A DNA stretch of 64,000 nt, from positions 1 to 64,000 of the forward strand of contig JAKPAG010000128.1 in NCBI GenBank assembly GCA_029779535.1, in the 5' to 3' direction. Below, piece by piece: positions 1-8,791 of the stretch (its first letter is position 1; each line of letters begins with the position of its first letter). Both the position numbers and the translations under genes were made by a program. A model generated the notes under the pieces. That model searched no databases and was not told the DNA's origin. It was given only the letters and a program-made list of their open reading frames with translations. This DNA comes from Pseudomonadota bacterium. Lineage in GTDB: Bacteria; Pseudomonadota; Alphaproteobacteria; Sphingomonadales; Sphingomonadaceae.

Positions 1-243
1 CTGGATGAACCGGTCGATGTGCCCCGCCCCCGAATCCATCCGCAGCGGCATCCGCCCCTGCAGCTCGAACCAGCGGCGGAACATGTGGTAGTGCTTGTAT
101 TCGTCGGCGCGGTGGCGGGTGACCTCGGCGATGAATTCCGCATCGTCCGGGCATCGCGCCCGCACTGCTTCCAGCACCCGGTCGAGCGAAGTGTAGCCGC
201 GGTGCTCGTTGTAGATGTAGACCGATGCCAGCACATCGAGATA
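1..243 (-). pseudogene. 5'-truncated, possibly ferritin-like protein (runs off the left edge)
   Basis: Reading leftward on the minus strand, an open frame runs from about 243 to the window edge. It encodes a peptide beginning YLDVLASVYIYNEHRGYTSL and continuing with a charged helix containing DEYKHYHMF. The spacing of E, ExxH and aromatic residues resembles ferritin-like di-iron helices, but this is only an impression. A stop codon at 247-249 lies inside the palindromic element that begins at 244, and no ATG with a ribosome binding site is visible. A GTG at 232-234 is the only weak start. The simplest reading is that insertion of the element removed the 5' end of the gene. A short intact gene starting at that GTG is the alternative. 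Confidence 0.4.
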
Positions 244-509
244 GGGTCAGGACCCATTGACCGCACCTTCGAGGTTTGAGTCAAAATGGCCTGTCGCGAG
301 GAGAGAAGGCGCAGGAATATGTCGATATTTCAAGACTTCTCGACGCGGCGAGAGGCCATTTTGGCCAAATCCCTGCGGGACGGCAGAATGTCTTCCATCT
401 CGAACGAAAATTCCCTTGGAAAGGCAATCAGCCTTCCCGGCGGGAATTTCCGCCCGATATGTTCGCCATTCTGCCGCCTCGAAGGTGCGGTTCATGGGGC
501 CTGACCCTA
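242..509. mobile_element. MITE-like palindromic element with 31-bp terminal inverted repeats and TA flanks
   Basis: Terminal arms at 244-274 and 477-507 are inverted copies matching at 28 of 31 positions, starting GGGTCAGG and ending ACCTTCGAGG. Each arm is flanked by TA (242-243 and 508-509), as expected for a TA target-site duplication. Inside are further inverted pairs. These are 282-297 with 348-363 (15/16), 381-390 with 467-476 (10/10), and a GC-rich pair with AAGGC/GCCTT near 420-435. The whole element could fold into a branched hairpin. It encodes no convincing protein. TA duplication suggests mobilisation by an IS630/Tc1-type transposase elsewhere; that is inference. The right TA forms part of the TAG stop of the neighbouring DUF805 gene. 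Confidence 0.65.
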
Positions 510-923
510 GCTGAACACGTCGGTGTCGTAGGGATTCTTCGGGTCCGGACCATAGCGGTTGGTCCCCGCCGTGCCGGACAACAGCATCAGCACGAGAAGC
601 GCGAACCAGCCGAGCACCGGGATCAACACCAGCAGCAGCAGCCAGCCGCTGCGCTCCTGATCGTGCAGGCGGCGCACCGCCACGGCGAGTCCGGGGATCA
701 GGCTGACCAGCGAAAACAGGTTCTGCAAGGTCTGTCCCGGCCCGTTGAGCTGGGTATTGAACCCCGCCCCGAACGAACTCGTCTGATAGGTCGTGGTGCC
801 AAACAACGCGGCAAGCGCTGTTCCAACCAGCACCTGGAACAGCACGAACATCCAGTATTCCATCCGCCGCGACCGCCCGGCGAAATCGAAATAGCGGCGA
901 TAGGGCAGGATCATCCACTGCAT
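507..923 (-). CDS. DUF805 family inner-membrane protein (copy 1)
   Basis: A 138-residue protein of unknown function with the DUF805 layout. The N-terminus is short and amphipathic (MQWMILPYRRYFDFAGRS), followed by the conserved RRMEYWMF segment, three to four hydrophobic helices and a conserved LHDQERSGW motif before the last helices. The C-terminus, GPDPKNPYDTDVFS, closely matches the next gene, so the two are tandem paralogues. The ATG at 921-923 is chosen because its N-terminus matches the paralogue; the frame is open 16 codons further upstream. The stop codon abuts the palindromic element. DUF805 proteins are small membrane proteins of undefined role. Confidence 0.85.
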   Translation of the reverse strand: MQWMILPYRRYFDFAGRSRRMEYWMFVLFQVLVGTALAALFGTTTYQTSSFGAGFNTQLNGPGQTLQNLFSLVSLIPGLAVAVRRLHDQERSGWLLLLVLIPVLGWFALLVLMLLSGTAGTNRYGPDPKNPYDTDVFS

Positions 924-994
924 GACGGCATTCCCGGACAAGGCATTGCCCGGGGCCGGGCCTGGCGGCACGCCCCGGGCAACGGATCAGGCGA

Positions 995-1417
995 TCAGGC
1001 GAATACGTCGGCGCTGGCCGGGTCCTTGGGATCGGGGCCAAAGCGGTTCGCCCCACGCGTCCCTTCGATGCACATGAACACCAGCACGATCAGCCCGCCG
1101 ATATAGGGGATGAAGCTCAGCAGCAGGAACCACCCGCTCTTGTCCTGGTCATGAAAGCGGCGCACCTGCACGGCGATGCTGGGGATCAGGCTGCCCAGCC
1201 CCCACAGCGCGAACAAGCCGATGCCGACATAGGACAGCACGCCCATCTGCGGTTCGCCGGTGGTTTCATCGATCCCGCCCATGCCGCCGAACATCAGCCC
1301 CAGCAGCACGATCGACACGATCACGCTGAACAGGGTGAACATCCAGTATTCCTTGCGCCGCGACCGGCCGGAAAAATCGGCATAACGGCGATACGGCATC
1401 AGCATCCATTCGAGCAT
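995..1417 (-). CDS. DUF805 family inner-membrane protein (copy 2)
   Basis: A 140-residue tandem paralogue of the preceding DUF805 protein. It shares MPYRRYADFSGRSRRKEYWMF at the N-terminus, a FHDQDKSGWF motif in the middle and a C-terminal GPDPKDP tail. Hydrophobic segments around residues 25-50, 70-85 and 100-120 indicate an integral membrane protein. The ATG at 1415-1417 is preceded by AAGGGGG, a good ribosome binding site, which favours it over the longer open frame. It is transcribed in the same direction as copy 1, 71 bp apart, so the pair may be co-transcribed. Function is unknown. Confidence 0.88.
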   Translation of the reverse strand: MLEWMLMPYRRYADFSGRSRRKEYWMFTLFSVIVSIVLLGLMFGGMGGIDETTGEPQMGVLSYVGIGLFALWGLGSLIPSIAVQVRRFHDQDKSGWFLLLSFIPYIGGLIVLVFMCIEGTRGANRFGPDPKDPASADVFA

Positions 1418-1491
1418 GGCTTTCCCCCTTCTGCTCCTGCGCGCAAACCGCGCTGCTGGGGCTGAAAGCACCACAAACCCCTGATCTTGGC

Positions 1492-1526
1492 AAACAAAAA
1501 GGGGAGCGGTCGCCCGCCCCCCTTTC
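1492..1526 (-). terminator. Rho-independent terminator of the TonB receptor gene
   Basis: Read on the minus strand, a GC-rich stem (AAAGGGGGGCGG pairing with CCGCTCCCCTTT around a GCGA loop) is followed by TTTTTGTTTG. It lies about 25 bp beyond the stop codon of the TonB-dependent receptor and ahead of the DUF805 genes. This is a canonical intrinsic terminator for the receptor transcript. Confidence 0.8.
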
Positions 1527-1548
1527 GTGTCCCGGCGGGCTGGTCAGC

Positions 1549-4233
1549 CTACCACTTGAACCGCACCGAGCCGCCCCAGGTGCGCGGCTGGTTGGGATAG
1601 CCCGAGATCGAGCCCGACTGCGCGACCGAGTCGAACATCGACACCAGATAGCGGTCGTTGGTGAGGTTGCGGCCCCAGACCGAGAATTCAAGCCCATTGG
1701 CCATGGCATAGGTCAGCGAGGCGTTGATCTCGCTCACTTCCCGCTTGAACGGCCGCGAGGCATCGAACGCCGGCTGATAGCTGACCACCTGGCCCAGCGC
1801 GTTGCGCTGGATGAAGCCCGGCAGCCCTTCGAGGATCGCGACAGGCGATTCGTAATGCCAGTCACCCCGCGCGATCACGCGGTCGCCATTGCCCAGCTCG
1901 TGGTTCCACGTCGCGCCGATCGTGGTCGCCAGGCCCGGAATGCCGGCCGGACGAGTGCCGCTCGCATCGCCCAGCGGCGAAGCGACGAAGCTGTCGTATT
2001 CCGGATCGAGCCAGACCAGCGACAGGTTGAGCGTCAGCTCCTTGCCCGCCTTCATCGTGCCGTCGAATTCGACGCCCTTGGTGGTCTGCTTGCCGGCATT
2101 GGCCAGTGCAAAGCCGGTGCCGGTGAAGGTGTTCGACTGGAACCCGGTGATGGTCTGCTTGAACACGGTCAGGTTGGCGCTGGCGATCCCGAAGTTGGCC
2201 TTCAGCCCCAGTTCCAGCACCTTGGCGTCTTCCGGACCGGCAAAGCGCGAGCCGGTGGTGAGGTTGTTCACCAGCAGCCCCGCCGAAGTCAGCGCCGGCA
2301 GATCGGCCGCGAGCGGACGGCTATCGCGCGAGAGGTTGAAGCTGCTCGCCTTGAAGCCGGTGGCGTAGGAGAAGTAGGCGTTGAGGCTATCGGTCACGTC
2401 CCAGGCCAGCCGCGCCGTCCACGAGAAGTCGCCGTCGCGGGTCTTGCCGCTTTCCACCGCGTTGGGGAAGTTGGCGAAGGGCGGCAGGAACTGCAACGGC
2501 TTGAGCCCCAGCAGCGAATTGACCGCCGGATTGGTCTGGTTGGCATTGGCAAAGGCCGTCGCGCCGGACACGATCGCGCTGTAGATCGCCGGCTGCGCGC
2601 CCGCGAATGTCGCGATCTGGCTGGCATTGGCCGAAGTGCCCAGCGACATTGCCGCGCCGACCTGCTGCGCGATCACGGTGTTCCGGATCACCCCGTTGCC
2701 GATCGCCACCAGGTTGAGGCCAGAAAAGGCATCGGTGCTGGTGACGTCCGAGCGCACATCCTTGGCATCGTGGGTATAGTTGCCGCCCAAGATCAGGGTC
2801 AACTTGTTGCCCAGCTTGACGTCGACATTGCCAAACACCGACCAGGCGGTGTTATCCATGGCGAAATTGTCGAACAGCCCCTGCCCCGGCTGCTGGAAGG
2901 TGTTCAGCGGCAGGCCCAGCACCTGGGTTTCAAGCAGCGTCACGCCCCCGCCCGACAGCAGGTTGACGTAGGGACGGAACGCCTTGCCATAGGTCAGCGC
3001 GTTCCCGGCCTTGACCTTTTCGTCAAAGAAGAACCCGCCCAGCATCGCGTTGAACACGTCCATGAACCCGGCCGAAAGGCGCAGTTCCTGGGTGAAGGTA
3101 TCGATGTCGAGCGAACCGGCGTTCTGGCCGATCAGGTCGGCGCTGGTAAAGTCCGAATCCTGGTTGGTGCGGCTCTGGCTGCTGCGATAGGCGGTGATCG
3201 AGGTGATCTTCAGCGGCCCGACCGAATAGTCGGCCTGGCCCGACACACCCCAGTTCTCGATCTTGTTGCTGCTCGGGAAGTTCGAATAGGCAACATTGCC
3301 GAACGGGGTGTTGAAATCGTTGACCTTGCCGCCCAGCGCTTCCAGCGCGGTGGTCGCGCCCGAACGGCGCAGGTTGACCACGGCGCAGCAGGCTTCGTCG
3401 ATCTTGTCGTAATCGGCGATCAGGCGGATCTTCAGCGCTTCACTGGGTTCAAAGCGCAGCTGGCCGCGGGTGAACCAGCGGTCGCGCTCATTCGTGCGCC
3501 CGCCATAGCCCAGGTCCTTGACCGTGCCGTCGCGCTTGTTGATCCCGGCCGCCAGGCTGGCCGCGATGCTGTCGGTCACCGGCCCGGTGACATAGCCCTT
3601 GAGCACCATGGCATCATAGTTGCCATAGCTCGCCTCGACATTGCCGTGGAACTTGAACGAGGGTTCGCGGGTGACCAGGCTGATCACGCCGGCGCTGGCG
3701 TTCTTGCCGAACAGGGTCGACTGCGGCCCGCGCAGCACTTCGACGCGCTGGACGTCGGGCAGGTCGCCGATCTGGGCGGCGGTGCGGCTGCGATAGACGC
3801 CATCGACGAACACGCCGACCGACGGTTCGATCCCGGCGTTGTTGGCGCCGTTGCCGAAGCCGCGGATGATGAAATTGGTGTTGGCGCTGCTTTGCAGCTG
3901 GGTCACGCGCAGCGCGGGGACCAGGGTCTGCAGGTCCTTGAGGTCGCGCACCACGGCGCGTTCGATGGTGTCGGCCGTGGCGACCGAAACGGCCACCGGC
4001 ACGTCCTGCAGCGTCTGTTCGCGCTTGGTCGCGGTGACAACGATCTCGTTGCCGTATTCCTCGATCTGGCCATCGTCGGCGGGAGGGGCGGCCAGCGCCT
4101 CTTCCTCGGCCTGGCCGTCGAGGTTCCCGTCCTGCGCCATGGCGGCGGCCGGCAGGGTGAAAGCGGTGGCGGCGATGCCCAGCAGCAGCGCCGTGCGAAG
4201 CGAACCGGCAAACCCGGCAGCGTTGGATTTCAT
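1549..4233 (-). CDS. TonB-dependent outer-membrane receptor
   Basis: An 894-residue outer-membrane active transporter. A signal peptide covers residues 1 to about 34 (hydrophobic core LLLGIAATAFTLPAAAMA). It is followed by a TonB-box-like EIVVTATKREQ and a plug domain containing DVPVAVSV, FIIRGFG, VDGVYRSR, and VEVLRGPQSTLFGKNASAGV. The remainder is the beta-barrel, ending in aromatic SVRFKW typical of outer-membrane C-termini. The start at 4231-4233 follows an AAGGAATT ribosome binding site. Receptors of this class are abundant in sphingomonads and often import hydrophobic or plant-derived compounds. The substrate cannot be read from the sequence, and the steroid genes are 30 kb away. The gene has its own terminator and appears monocistronic. 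Confidence 0.95.
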   Translation of the reverse strand: MKSNAAGFAGSLRTALLLGIAATAFTLPAAAMAQDGNLDGQAEEEALAAPPADDGQIEEYGNEIVVTATKREQTLQDVPVAVSVATADTIERAVVRDLKDLQTLVPALRVTQLQSSANTNFIIRGFGNGANNAGIEPSVGVFVDGVYRSRTAAQIGDLPDVQRVEVLRGPQSTLFGKNASAGVISLVTREPSFKFHGNVEASYGNYDAMVLKGYVTGPVTDSIAASLAAGINKRDGTVKDLGYGGRTNERDRWFTRGQLRFEPSEALKIRLIADYDKIDEACCAVVNLRRSGATTALEALGGKVNDFNTPFGNVAYSNFPSSNKIENWGVSGQADYSVGPLKITSITAYRSSQSRTNQDSDFTSADLIGQNAGSLDIDTFTQELRLSAGFMDVFNAMLGGFFFDEKVKAGNALTYGKAFRPYVNLLSGGGVTLLETQVLGLPLNTFQQPGQGLFDNFAMDNTAWSVFGNVDVKLGNKLTLILGGNYTHDAKDVRSDVTSTDAFSGLNLVAIGNGVIRNTVIAQQVGAAMSLGTSANASQIATFAGAQPAIYSAIVSGATAFANANQTNPAVNSLLGLKPLQFLPPFANFPNAVESGKTRDGDFSWTARLAWDVTDSLNAYFSYATGFKASSFNLSRDSRPLAADLPALTSAGLLVNNLTTGSRFAGPEDAKVLELGLKANFGIASANLTVFKQTITGFQSNTFTGTGFALANAGKQTTKGVEFDGTMKAGKELTLNLSLVWLDPEYDSFVASPLGDASGTRPAGIPGLATTIGATWNHELGNGDRVIARGDWHYESPVAILEGLPGFIQRNALGQVVSYQPAFDASRPFKREVSEINASLTYAMANGLEFSVWGRNLTNDRYLVSMFDSVAQSGSISGYPNQPRTWGGSVRFKW

Positions 4234-4489
4234 GGGTAATTCCTTGCAGCATCCATTGTAGCCCCGCTGCGCAGGCGCGCCCCCGGGACCTGCGGGTCAG
4301 ATAGGTCCGCCCCGCCCGACTAGCAATTGTCCTGCATCAAATAATTACACGCGCGCGCAAGGCTGTTGCAGGCGGGGCACAGGTGACCCTTCAGCAAGCT
4401 TGCTCCGGAGGCCCGCTTCGGCTAGGGCGCGCGCGCATATTGCGGTGCAACACGCCCCGCCCGATCCCTCTGTTACCGAAGGCCCATTC
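4234..4489. other. Divergent intergenic region between the TonB receptor and typA
   Basis: A 256-bp non-coding stretch between two divergently transcribed genes. An AT-richer patch around 4321-4350 is the most likely place for promoter elements. I could not define matched -35/-10 boxes in either direction and see no clear operator. Confidence 0.4.
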
Positions 4490-6322
4490 ATGTCCGCCCC
4501 CCTGCCCCTGCGCAATATCGCCATCATCGCGCACGTCGACCATGGCAAGACCACCCTGGTCGACCAGCTGTTCCGCCAGTCCGGGACCTTCCGTGACAAC
4601 CAGCGCGTGGAAGAACGCGCGATGGATTCCAACGATCTGGAAAAGGAACGCGGGATCACCATTCTCGCCAAGCCGACCTCGATCGAATGGAACGGCACGC
4701 GCATCAACATCGTCGACACCCCTGGTCACGCCGACTTCGGCGGCGAGGTGGAGCGCATCCTGAGCATGGTCGACGGCGTGATCCTGCTGGTCGACAGCTC
4801 GGAAGGCGCGATGCCGCAGACCAAGTTCGTCACCGGCAAGGCGCTGGCGCTCGGCCTCAAGCCGATCGTCGTCGTCAACAAGGTCGACCGCCCGGACGAA
4901 CGCATCCAGGAAGTGCTGGACGAAGTGTTCGACCTGTTCGTGTCGCTCGACGCGACCGACGAACAGCTTGATTTCCCGGTGCTCTACGCCTCGGGCCGCA
5001 ACGGCTATGCCAGCACCGATCCCGACCGCCGCGAAGGCACGCTGGAACCGATGTTCCAGAAGATCGTCGATCACGTGCCGCCGCCCAGCCTGGACGCCGA
5101 TGCGCCGTTCAGCTTCCTCGTCACCCTGCTCGACCGCGACAACTTCCTTGGCCGCGTGCTGACCGGCCGCGTCCAGTCGGGCACTATCAAGGTCAACCAG
5201 CCGATCCACGCGCTCGACGCCGATGGCAAGGTGATCGAAACCGGCCGCGCGTCGAAGCTGATGGCATTCCGCGGGCTGGACCGCGTGCCGGTAGACGAAG
5301 CCCGCGCCGGCGACATCATCAGCCTGGCCGGCCTGGCGGTCGCGACCGTGTCGAACACGATTGCCGACACTTCGGTCACCGTGCCGATCAAGGCCCAGCC
5401 GATCGACCCGCCGACCCTGTCGATGCGCTTTGCGGTGAACGACAGCCCGATGGCCGGGCGCGAGGGCGACAAGGTGACCAGCCGCATGATCCGCGACCGC
5501 CTGCTGCGCGAAGCGGAATCGAACGTGGCGATCAAGGTTACCGAAAGCGCCGACAAGGACAGCTTCGAAGTGGCCGGGCGCGGCGAACTGCAGCTGGGCG
5601 TGCTGATCGAAACGATGCGCCGCGAAGGCTTCGAACTCGGCATCAGCCGTCCGCGCGTGCTCTATGGCACCGATGAAAACGGCCAGCGCACCGAACCTTA
5701 CGAAACCGTGGTGATCGACGTGGACGACGAACACGCGGGCACGGTCGTCGACAAGATGAACCAGCGCAAGGCGGAAATGACCGACATGCGCCCCTCGGGC
5801 GGCGGCAAGACCCGCATCACCTTCTCGGCTCCGTCGCGCGGGTTGATCGGCTACCACGGCGAATTCCTGTCCGACACGCGCGGCACCGGAATCATGAACC
5901 GCCTGTTCGAAAAGTATGGCCCCCACAAGGGCCCGATCGAAGGCCGCTCCAACGGCGTGCTGATCTCGAACTGCACCGGCGAAGCGGTGGGCTATGCGCT
6001 CAACAGCCTCGAGGATCGCGGCGTGCTGTTCGTGCGCCCGCAGGACAAGATCTATGAAGGCATGATCATTGGCGAAAACGCCAAGCCGGAAGATCTTGAA
6101 GTCAACCCGATGAAGTCGAAGCAGCTGACCAACTTCCGTTCGACCGGCAAGGACGACGCGATCCGGCTGACCCCGCCGCGGATCATGACGCTGGAACAGG
6201 CGATCGCCTATATCGACGACGATGAAATGGTCGAAGTGACCCCCAAGTCGATCCGCCTGCGCAAGGCGATCCTCGACCCAAACGAGCGCAAGAAGGCCAG
6301 CCGCAAGAAGGAAGCGGCCTGA
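4490..6322 (+). CDS. typA: Ribosome-associated GTPase TypA/BipA
   Basis: A 610-residue translational GTPase of the EF-G-like family that binds the 70S ribosome and supports 50S assembly and stress or low-temperature growth. The G1 motif AHVDHGKT is at residues 14-21. Switch II is DTPGHADFG and the NKVD motif binds guanine. Domains II and III and the TypA-specific C-terminal domain follow, including [11 protein letters not shown] and a Lys-rich end. Length matches the family (about 605-615). The ATG at 4490 is chosen because the family begins a few residues before [12 protein letters not shown]; the longer open frame would add 30 unrelated residues. Confidence 0.98.
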   Translation: MSAPLPLRNIAIIAHVDHGKTTLVDQLFRQSGTFRDNQRVEERAMDSNDLEKERGITILAKPTSIEWNGTRINIVDTPGHADFGGEVERILSMVDGVILLVDSSEGAMPQTKFVTGKALALGLKPIVVVNKVDRPDERIQEVLDEVFDLFVSLDATDEQLDFPVLYASGRNGYASTDPDRREGTLEPMFQKIVDHVPPPSLDADAPFSFLVTLLDRDNFLGRVLTGRVQSGTIKVNQPIHALDADGKVIETGRASKLMAFRGLDRVPVDEARAGDIISLAGLAVATVSNTIADTSVTVPIKAQPIDPPTLSMRFAVNDSPMAGREGDKVTSRMIRDRLLREAESNVAIKVTESADKDSFEVAGRGELQLGVLIETMRREGFELGISRPRVLYGTDENGQRTEPYETVVIDVDDEHAGTVVDKMNQRKAEMTDMRPSGGGKTRITFSAPSRGLIGYHGEFLSDTRGTGIMNRLFEKYGPHKGPIEGRSNGVLISNCTGEAVGYALNSLEDRGVLFVRPQDKIYEGMIIGENAKPEDLEVNPMKSKQLTNFRSTGKDDAIRLTPPRIMTLEQAIAYIDDDEMVEVTPKSIRLRKAILDPNERKKASRKKEAA

Positions 6323-6350
6323 CGGCTGCTGCGGTCGGGGCGAGCCGGCC

Positions 6351-6382
6351 TTGTTCAGGTTTTTTCCACAAAACCTGAACAA
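6351..6382 (+). terminator. Perfect 13-bp hairpin downstream of typA
   Basis: TTGTTCAGGTTTT (6351-6363) and its exact reverse complement (6370-6382) surround a six-base loop. It begins 28 bp after the typA stop. There is no following run of T, so termination would be imperfect or work on the opposite strand only. It may instead stabilise the transcript. Confidence 0.55.
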
Positions 6383-6494
6383 AGGCTGCAAGCCCCGCAC
6401 CGCCGGCGTTCAGGCGCCGGGGTCCATTGCGGGTTCCAACACGGCGAATCACCCTGGCACCGGGCCAGGCCACGCCGCACCGGAGCACGCAATC

Positions 6495-6896
6495 ATGGGC
6501 ACCCTTTCGCTGAAGAAGACCGTCCTGGGCACCACCCTGCTGGCCACCGCGCTGGCCAGCGCGAGCCCCGCCCTGGCCGACGACTACCGCTATCGCCGCC
6601 ATGACAATGGCGACACCGTGGGCGCCGCCGTGGTGGGCGGGATCATCGGCCTGACCATCGGCGCGCTGATCGCGTCGAGCGGCAAGAACAAGCGCGACCG
6701 CTGCGATGACCGCCGCTATGACGACCGCCGCTGCTACCGCCGCGATGATCGCCCCTATTACGATGGCCGCAATGACGGTGGCTATTACAACGGCTATCCG
6801 CAGCAGGGCGGCTATTACGGCAACGACGGGCGCTATTACCGTAACGATGGCGGCTATGCCGACGGCCAGTATGGCCGGGGCTATCGCGGCTACTGA
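6495..6896 (+). CDS. Small exported Gly/Tyr/Arg-rich protein
   Basis: A 133-residue protein with a Sec signal peptide (hydrophobic LGTTLLATALASASPALA, cleavage after ALA near residue 30). A short glycine-rich hydrophobic hairpin follows (AAVVGGIIGLTIGALIA), like a glycine zipper. The low-complexity tail has repeated DDRRY, GGYYN and DGRYY units. Such proteins are common in sphingomonads as envelope components of unknown function. The ATG at 6495 is chosen because it opens the signal peptide; the open frame upstream has none. It is followed by a strong hairpin, so it is probably a single-gene unit. Confidence 0.8.
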   Translation: MGTLSLKKTVLGTTLLATALASASPALADDYRYRRHDNGDTVGAAVVGGIIGLTIGALIASSGKNKRDRCDDRRYDDRRCYRRDDRPYYDGRNDGGYYNGYPQQGGYYGNDGRYYRNDGGYADGQYGRGYRGY

Positions 6897-6924
6897 ACCA
6901 CCCGTTCCACTCTCTCCTGCGCAG

Positions 6925-6950
6925 CGCCCGGGGCAGCAGTGCCCCGGGCG
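6925..6950 (+). terminator. GC-rich hairpin after the Gly/Tyr-rich gene
   Basis: CGCCCGGGGCA pairs perfectly with TGCCCCGGGCG across a GCAG loop, 29 bp after the stop codon. Only a weak T-containing stretch follows, so it is a plausible rather than certain intrinsic terminator. Confidence 0.6.
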
Positions 6951-6988
6951 TCTGGCGTGTGGGCGCCACATCGGCTAGAGGAGCCGCG

Positions 6989-8149
6989 ATGAACACCGCC
7001 GACCTTCGCATCGCGCTTGTCACGGGCAACTACAACTACGTCCGCGACGGCGCGAACCAGGCGCTGAACCGGCTGGTTGAATACCTGCTGCGCCAGGGCG
7101 CGCAGGTGCGCGTCTATTCCCCCACGGTCGAGCACCCCGCATTTGAACCGCAGGGCGATCTTGTCTCGGTGCCGTCGGTGGCTTTTCCGGGCGGGCGGGG
7201 CGAATACCGCTTTCCCCTGGCGCTAAGCCCGCGCGTGCGGCGCGATCTGGCCGCGTTCCAGCCCAACGTGCTCCACGTTGCCTCGCCTGATGTGGTCGCG
7301 CACCGCGCGGTCACCTGGGCGCGCAAGCGGCGCCTGCCGGTCATGGCTTCGGTCCACACCCGCTTCGAAACCTATTTCCGTTATTACAACATGGCCTGGC
7401 TGGAACCGGTGATCGAGGCGATGCTGCGCCGGTTCTACCGCCGCTGCGACGCGCTGGTCGCCCCGTCGGAATCGATGGCCCAGGTGCTGCGCGACCAGCG
7501 GATGAACTACGATATCGACATCTGGTCACGCGGGGTCGACCGCGAGCTGTTCAATCCGGACCTGCGTTCGCTGGACTGGCGGCGCGAACTGGGGATTGCG
7601 GATGACGAGGTGGTGGTCGGCTTTCATAGCCGGCTGGTGATGGAAAAGGGCCTCGACGTCTTTTCCGACACGATCGACGAATTGCGCCGCCGCGGCAGCG
7701 TGTTCCGCGTGCTGATCGTCGGCGATGGCCCCGCGCGCGGCTGGCTGGAAGCGCGCCTGCCCGAAGCGGTATTTGCCGGGTTCATGGCCGGCAAGGACCT
7801 GGGCAAGGCGGTCGCCTCGATGGACGTGCTGTTCTTCCCGTCCACCACCGAAACCTTCGGCAATGTCTCGCTGGAAGCGATGGCCTGCGGCCTGCCGGTC
7901 GTGGCGGCGGCGGCAACCGGCAGCCAGAACCTGGTCAACCACGGCACGTCGGGCCGGCTGATCACCCCCGGCGCGGTGCACCAGTTTGCCGAGGCGCTGC
8001 GCGGCTATATCGACAGTCCGACCCTGCGCGCCGAACACGGCGCGGCGGGTGAACGCCGCAGCCGCGATTTCAGCTGGGACCAGATCAACCAGGTCGTGGC
8101 CGATACCTATCTGCGCCTGATCCGCCAGAAGGCGGCGCAGCGCGGCTGA
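6989..8149 (+). CDS. GT4-family glycosyltransferase
   Basis: A 386-residue cytoplasmic or membrane-peripheral GT-B glycosyltransferase. The N-terminal acceptor domain starts RIALVTGNYNYVRDGANQAL. The C-terminal donor domain carries VVVGFHSRLVMEKGLDVF and the E-x7-E motif in TETFGNVSLEAMACGLPVV, which binds the nucleotide sugar. The overall pattern resembles bacterial glycolipid glycosyltransferases such as alpha-mannosyl or sulfoquinovosyl transferases, but the sugar and acceptor cannot be assigned. The ATG at 6989 is preceded by AGAGGAG, so the 10 extra codons of the longer frame are excluded. It is convergent with the next gene, 2 bp apart. Confidence 0.9.
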   Translation: MNTADLRIALVTGNYNYVRDGANQALNRLVEYLLRQGAQVRVYSPTVEHPAFEPQGDLVSVPSVAFPGGRGEYRFPLALSPRVRRDLAAFQPNVLHVASPDVVAHRAVTWARKRRLPVMASVHTRFETYFRYYNMAWLEPVIEAMLRRFYRRCDALVAPSESMAQVLRDQRMNYDIDIWSRGVDRELFNPDLRSLDWRRELGIADDEVVVGFHSRLVMEKGLDVFSDTIDELRRRGSVFRVLIVGDGPARGWLEARLPEAVFAGFMAGKDLGKAVASMDVLFFPSTTETFGNVSLEAMACGLPVVAAAATGSQNLVNHGTSGRLITPGAVHQFAEALRGYIDSPTLRAEHGAAGERRSRDFSWDQINQVVADTYLRLIRQKAAQRG

Positions 8150-8151
8150 CC

Positions 8152-8568
8152 CTAGCGCAGGATGCCCAGCCCCACCGCGCGGCGGCAATACCACCACAGG
8201 AACGCGATCACCGCCAGGATCACCAGAGGCTGGGCCAGGGTCAGCACCCCGGCCATGGCCTGCGCCGCATAGCTGACCAGCGCCCCGAGGGCCGAAACCA
8301 CGAAGGCGCCAACCGCCCGGCGCGAGCGCGCCAGCATCAGCAGCGAGCCCGCCAGCGACCCCCAGACGCCAAAGGCCCAGCCCGCATGGGCCCAGACCGG
8401 CATATGGGCGATATAGTCGAGCAGTTCCGGCGGAGCGCCAGCCGTGACCGATGGGTCACCCAGGTTCGACAGCGTATAGAGATACGCACCCAAACCGTTC
8501 CACAACAAGCCGATTACCGCGGTAATCCAATAGCTGCCAGACACACTGCGGACGCCGTGTTCATCCAT
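8152..8568 (-). CDS. Small four-helix membrane protein, function unknown
   Basis: A 138-residue integral membrane protein with four hydrophobic segments, roughly residues 13-33, 55-76, 82-105 and 108-130. Recognisable pieces are YWITAVIGLLWNGLGAYLYT at the first helix and HAGWAFGVWGSLAGSLLML at the second. This pattern, with a conserved WNGLGAYDY-like stretch, is seen in a family of uncharacterised proteobacterial membrane proteins; I do not know its role. The ATG at 8566-8568 follows GGGAG. It is divergent from rarA. Confidence 0.75.
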   Translation of the reverse strand: MDEHGVRSVSGSYWITAVIGLLWNGLGAYLYTLSNLGDPSVTAGAPPELLDYIAHMPVWAHAGWAFGVWGSLAGSLLMLARSRRAVGAFVVSALGALVSYAAQAMAGVLTLAQPLVILAVIAFLWWYCRRAVGLGILR

Positions 8569-8689
8569 GCTCCCGTCCCCCCCTGTTTCCGGTGGATAGG
8601 CTTTTGCTATCATGGAAATACGCCTGAACCAAATCCGGCTATCCCCGGATCAAGTCAGGCCCGGCCATCCGTTTCGCGTTCCTGACAGT

Positions 8690-8712
8690 TGATGCGCCCT
8701 GGCAGCGCATCA
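8690..8712. repeat. Inverted repeat upstream of rarA
   Basis: TGATGCGC and GCGCATCA form an exact 8-bp inverted repeat separated by 7 bp, within the divergent region between the small membrane protein and rarA. A second smaller one (ATCCGG/CCGGAT, 8633-8650) lies nearby. Either could be an operator or a transcript hairpin. Confidence 0.4.
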
Positions 8713-8791
8713 TTGCCTTGCCCCATATCCTGATCGGACGCCTGCAACAGGCTGATGCAAATTTCGTCGCGAGGCCCTAGGCAGCGTGGTG

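Noticed and set aside
1855..4239. 794-codon open frame on the plus strand opposite the TonB receptor
   Set aside because: It is antisense to a clear TonB receptor with signal peptide, plug motifs and terminator. The predicted protein is Arg/Gly/Asp-rich without domains, a usual GC-rich shadow.
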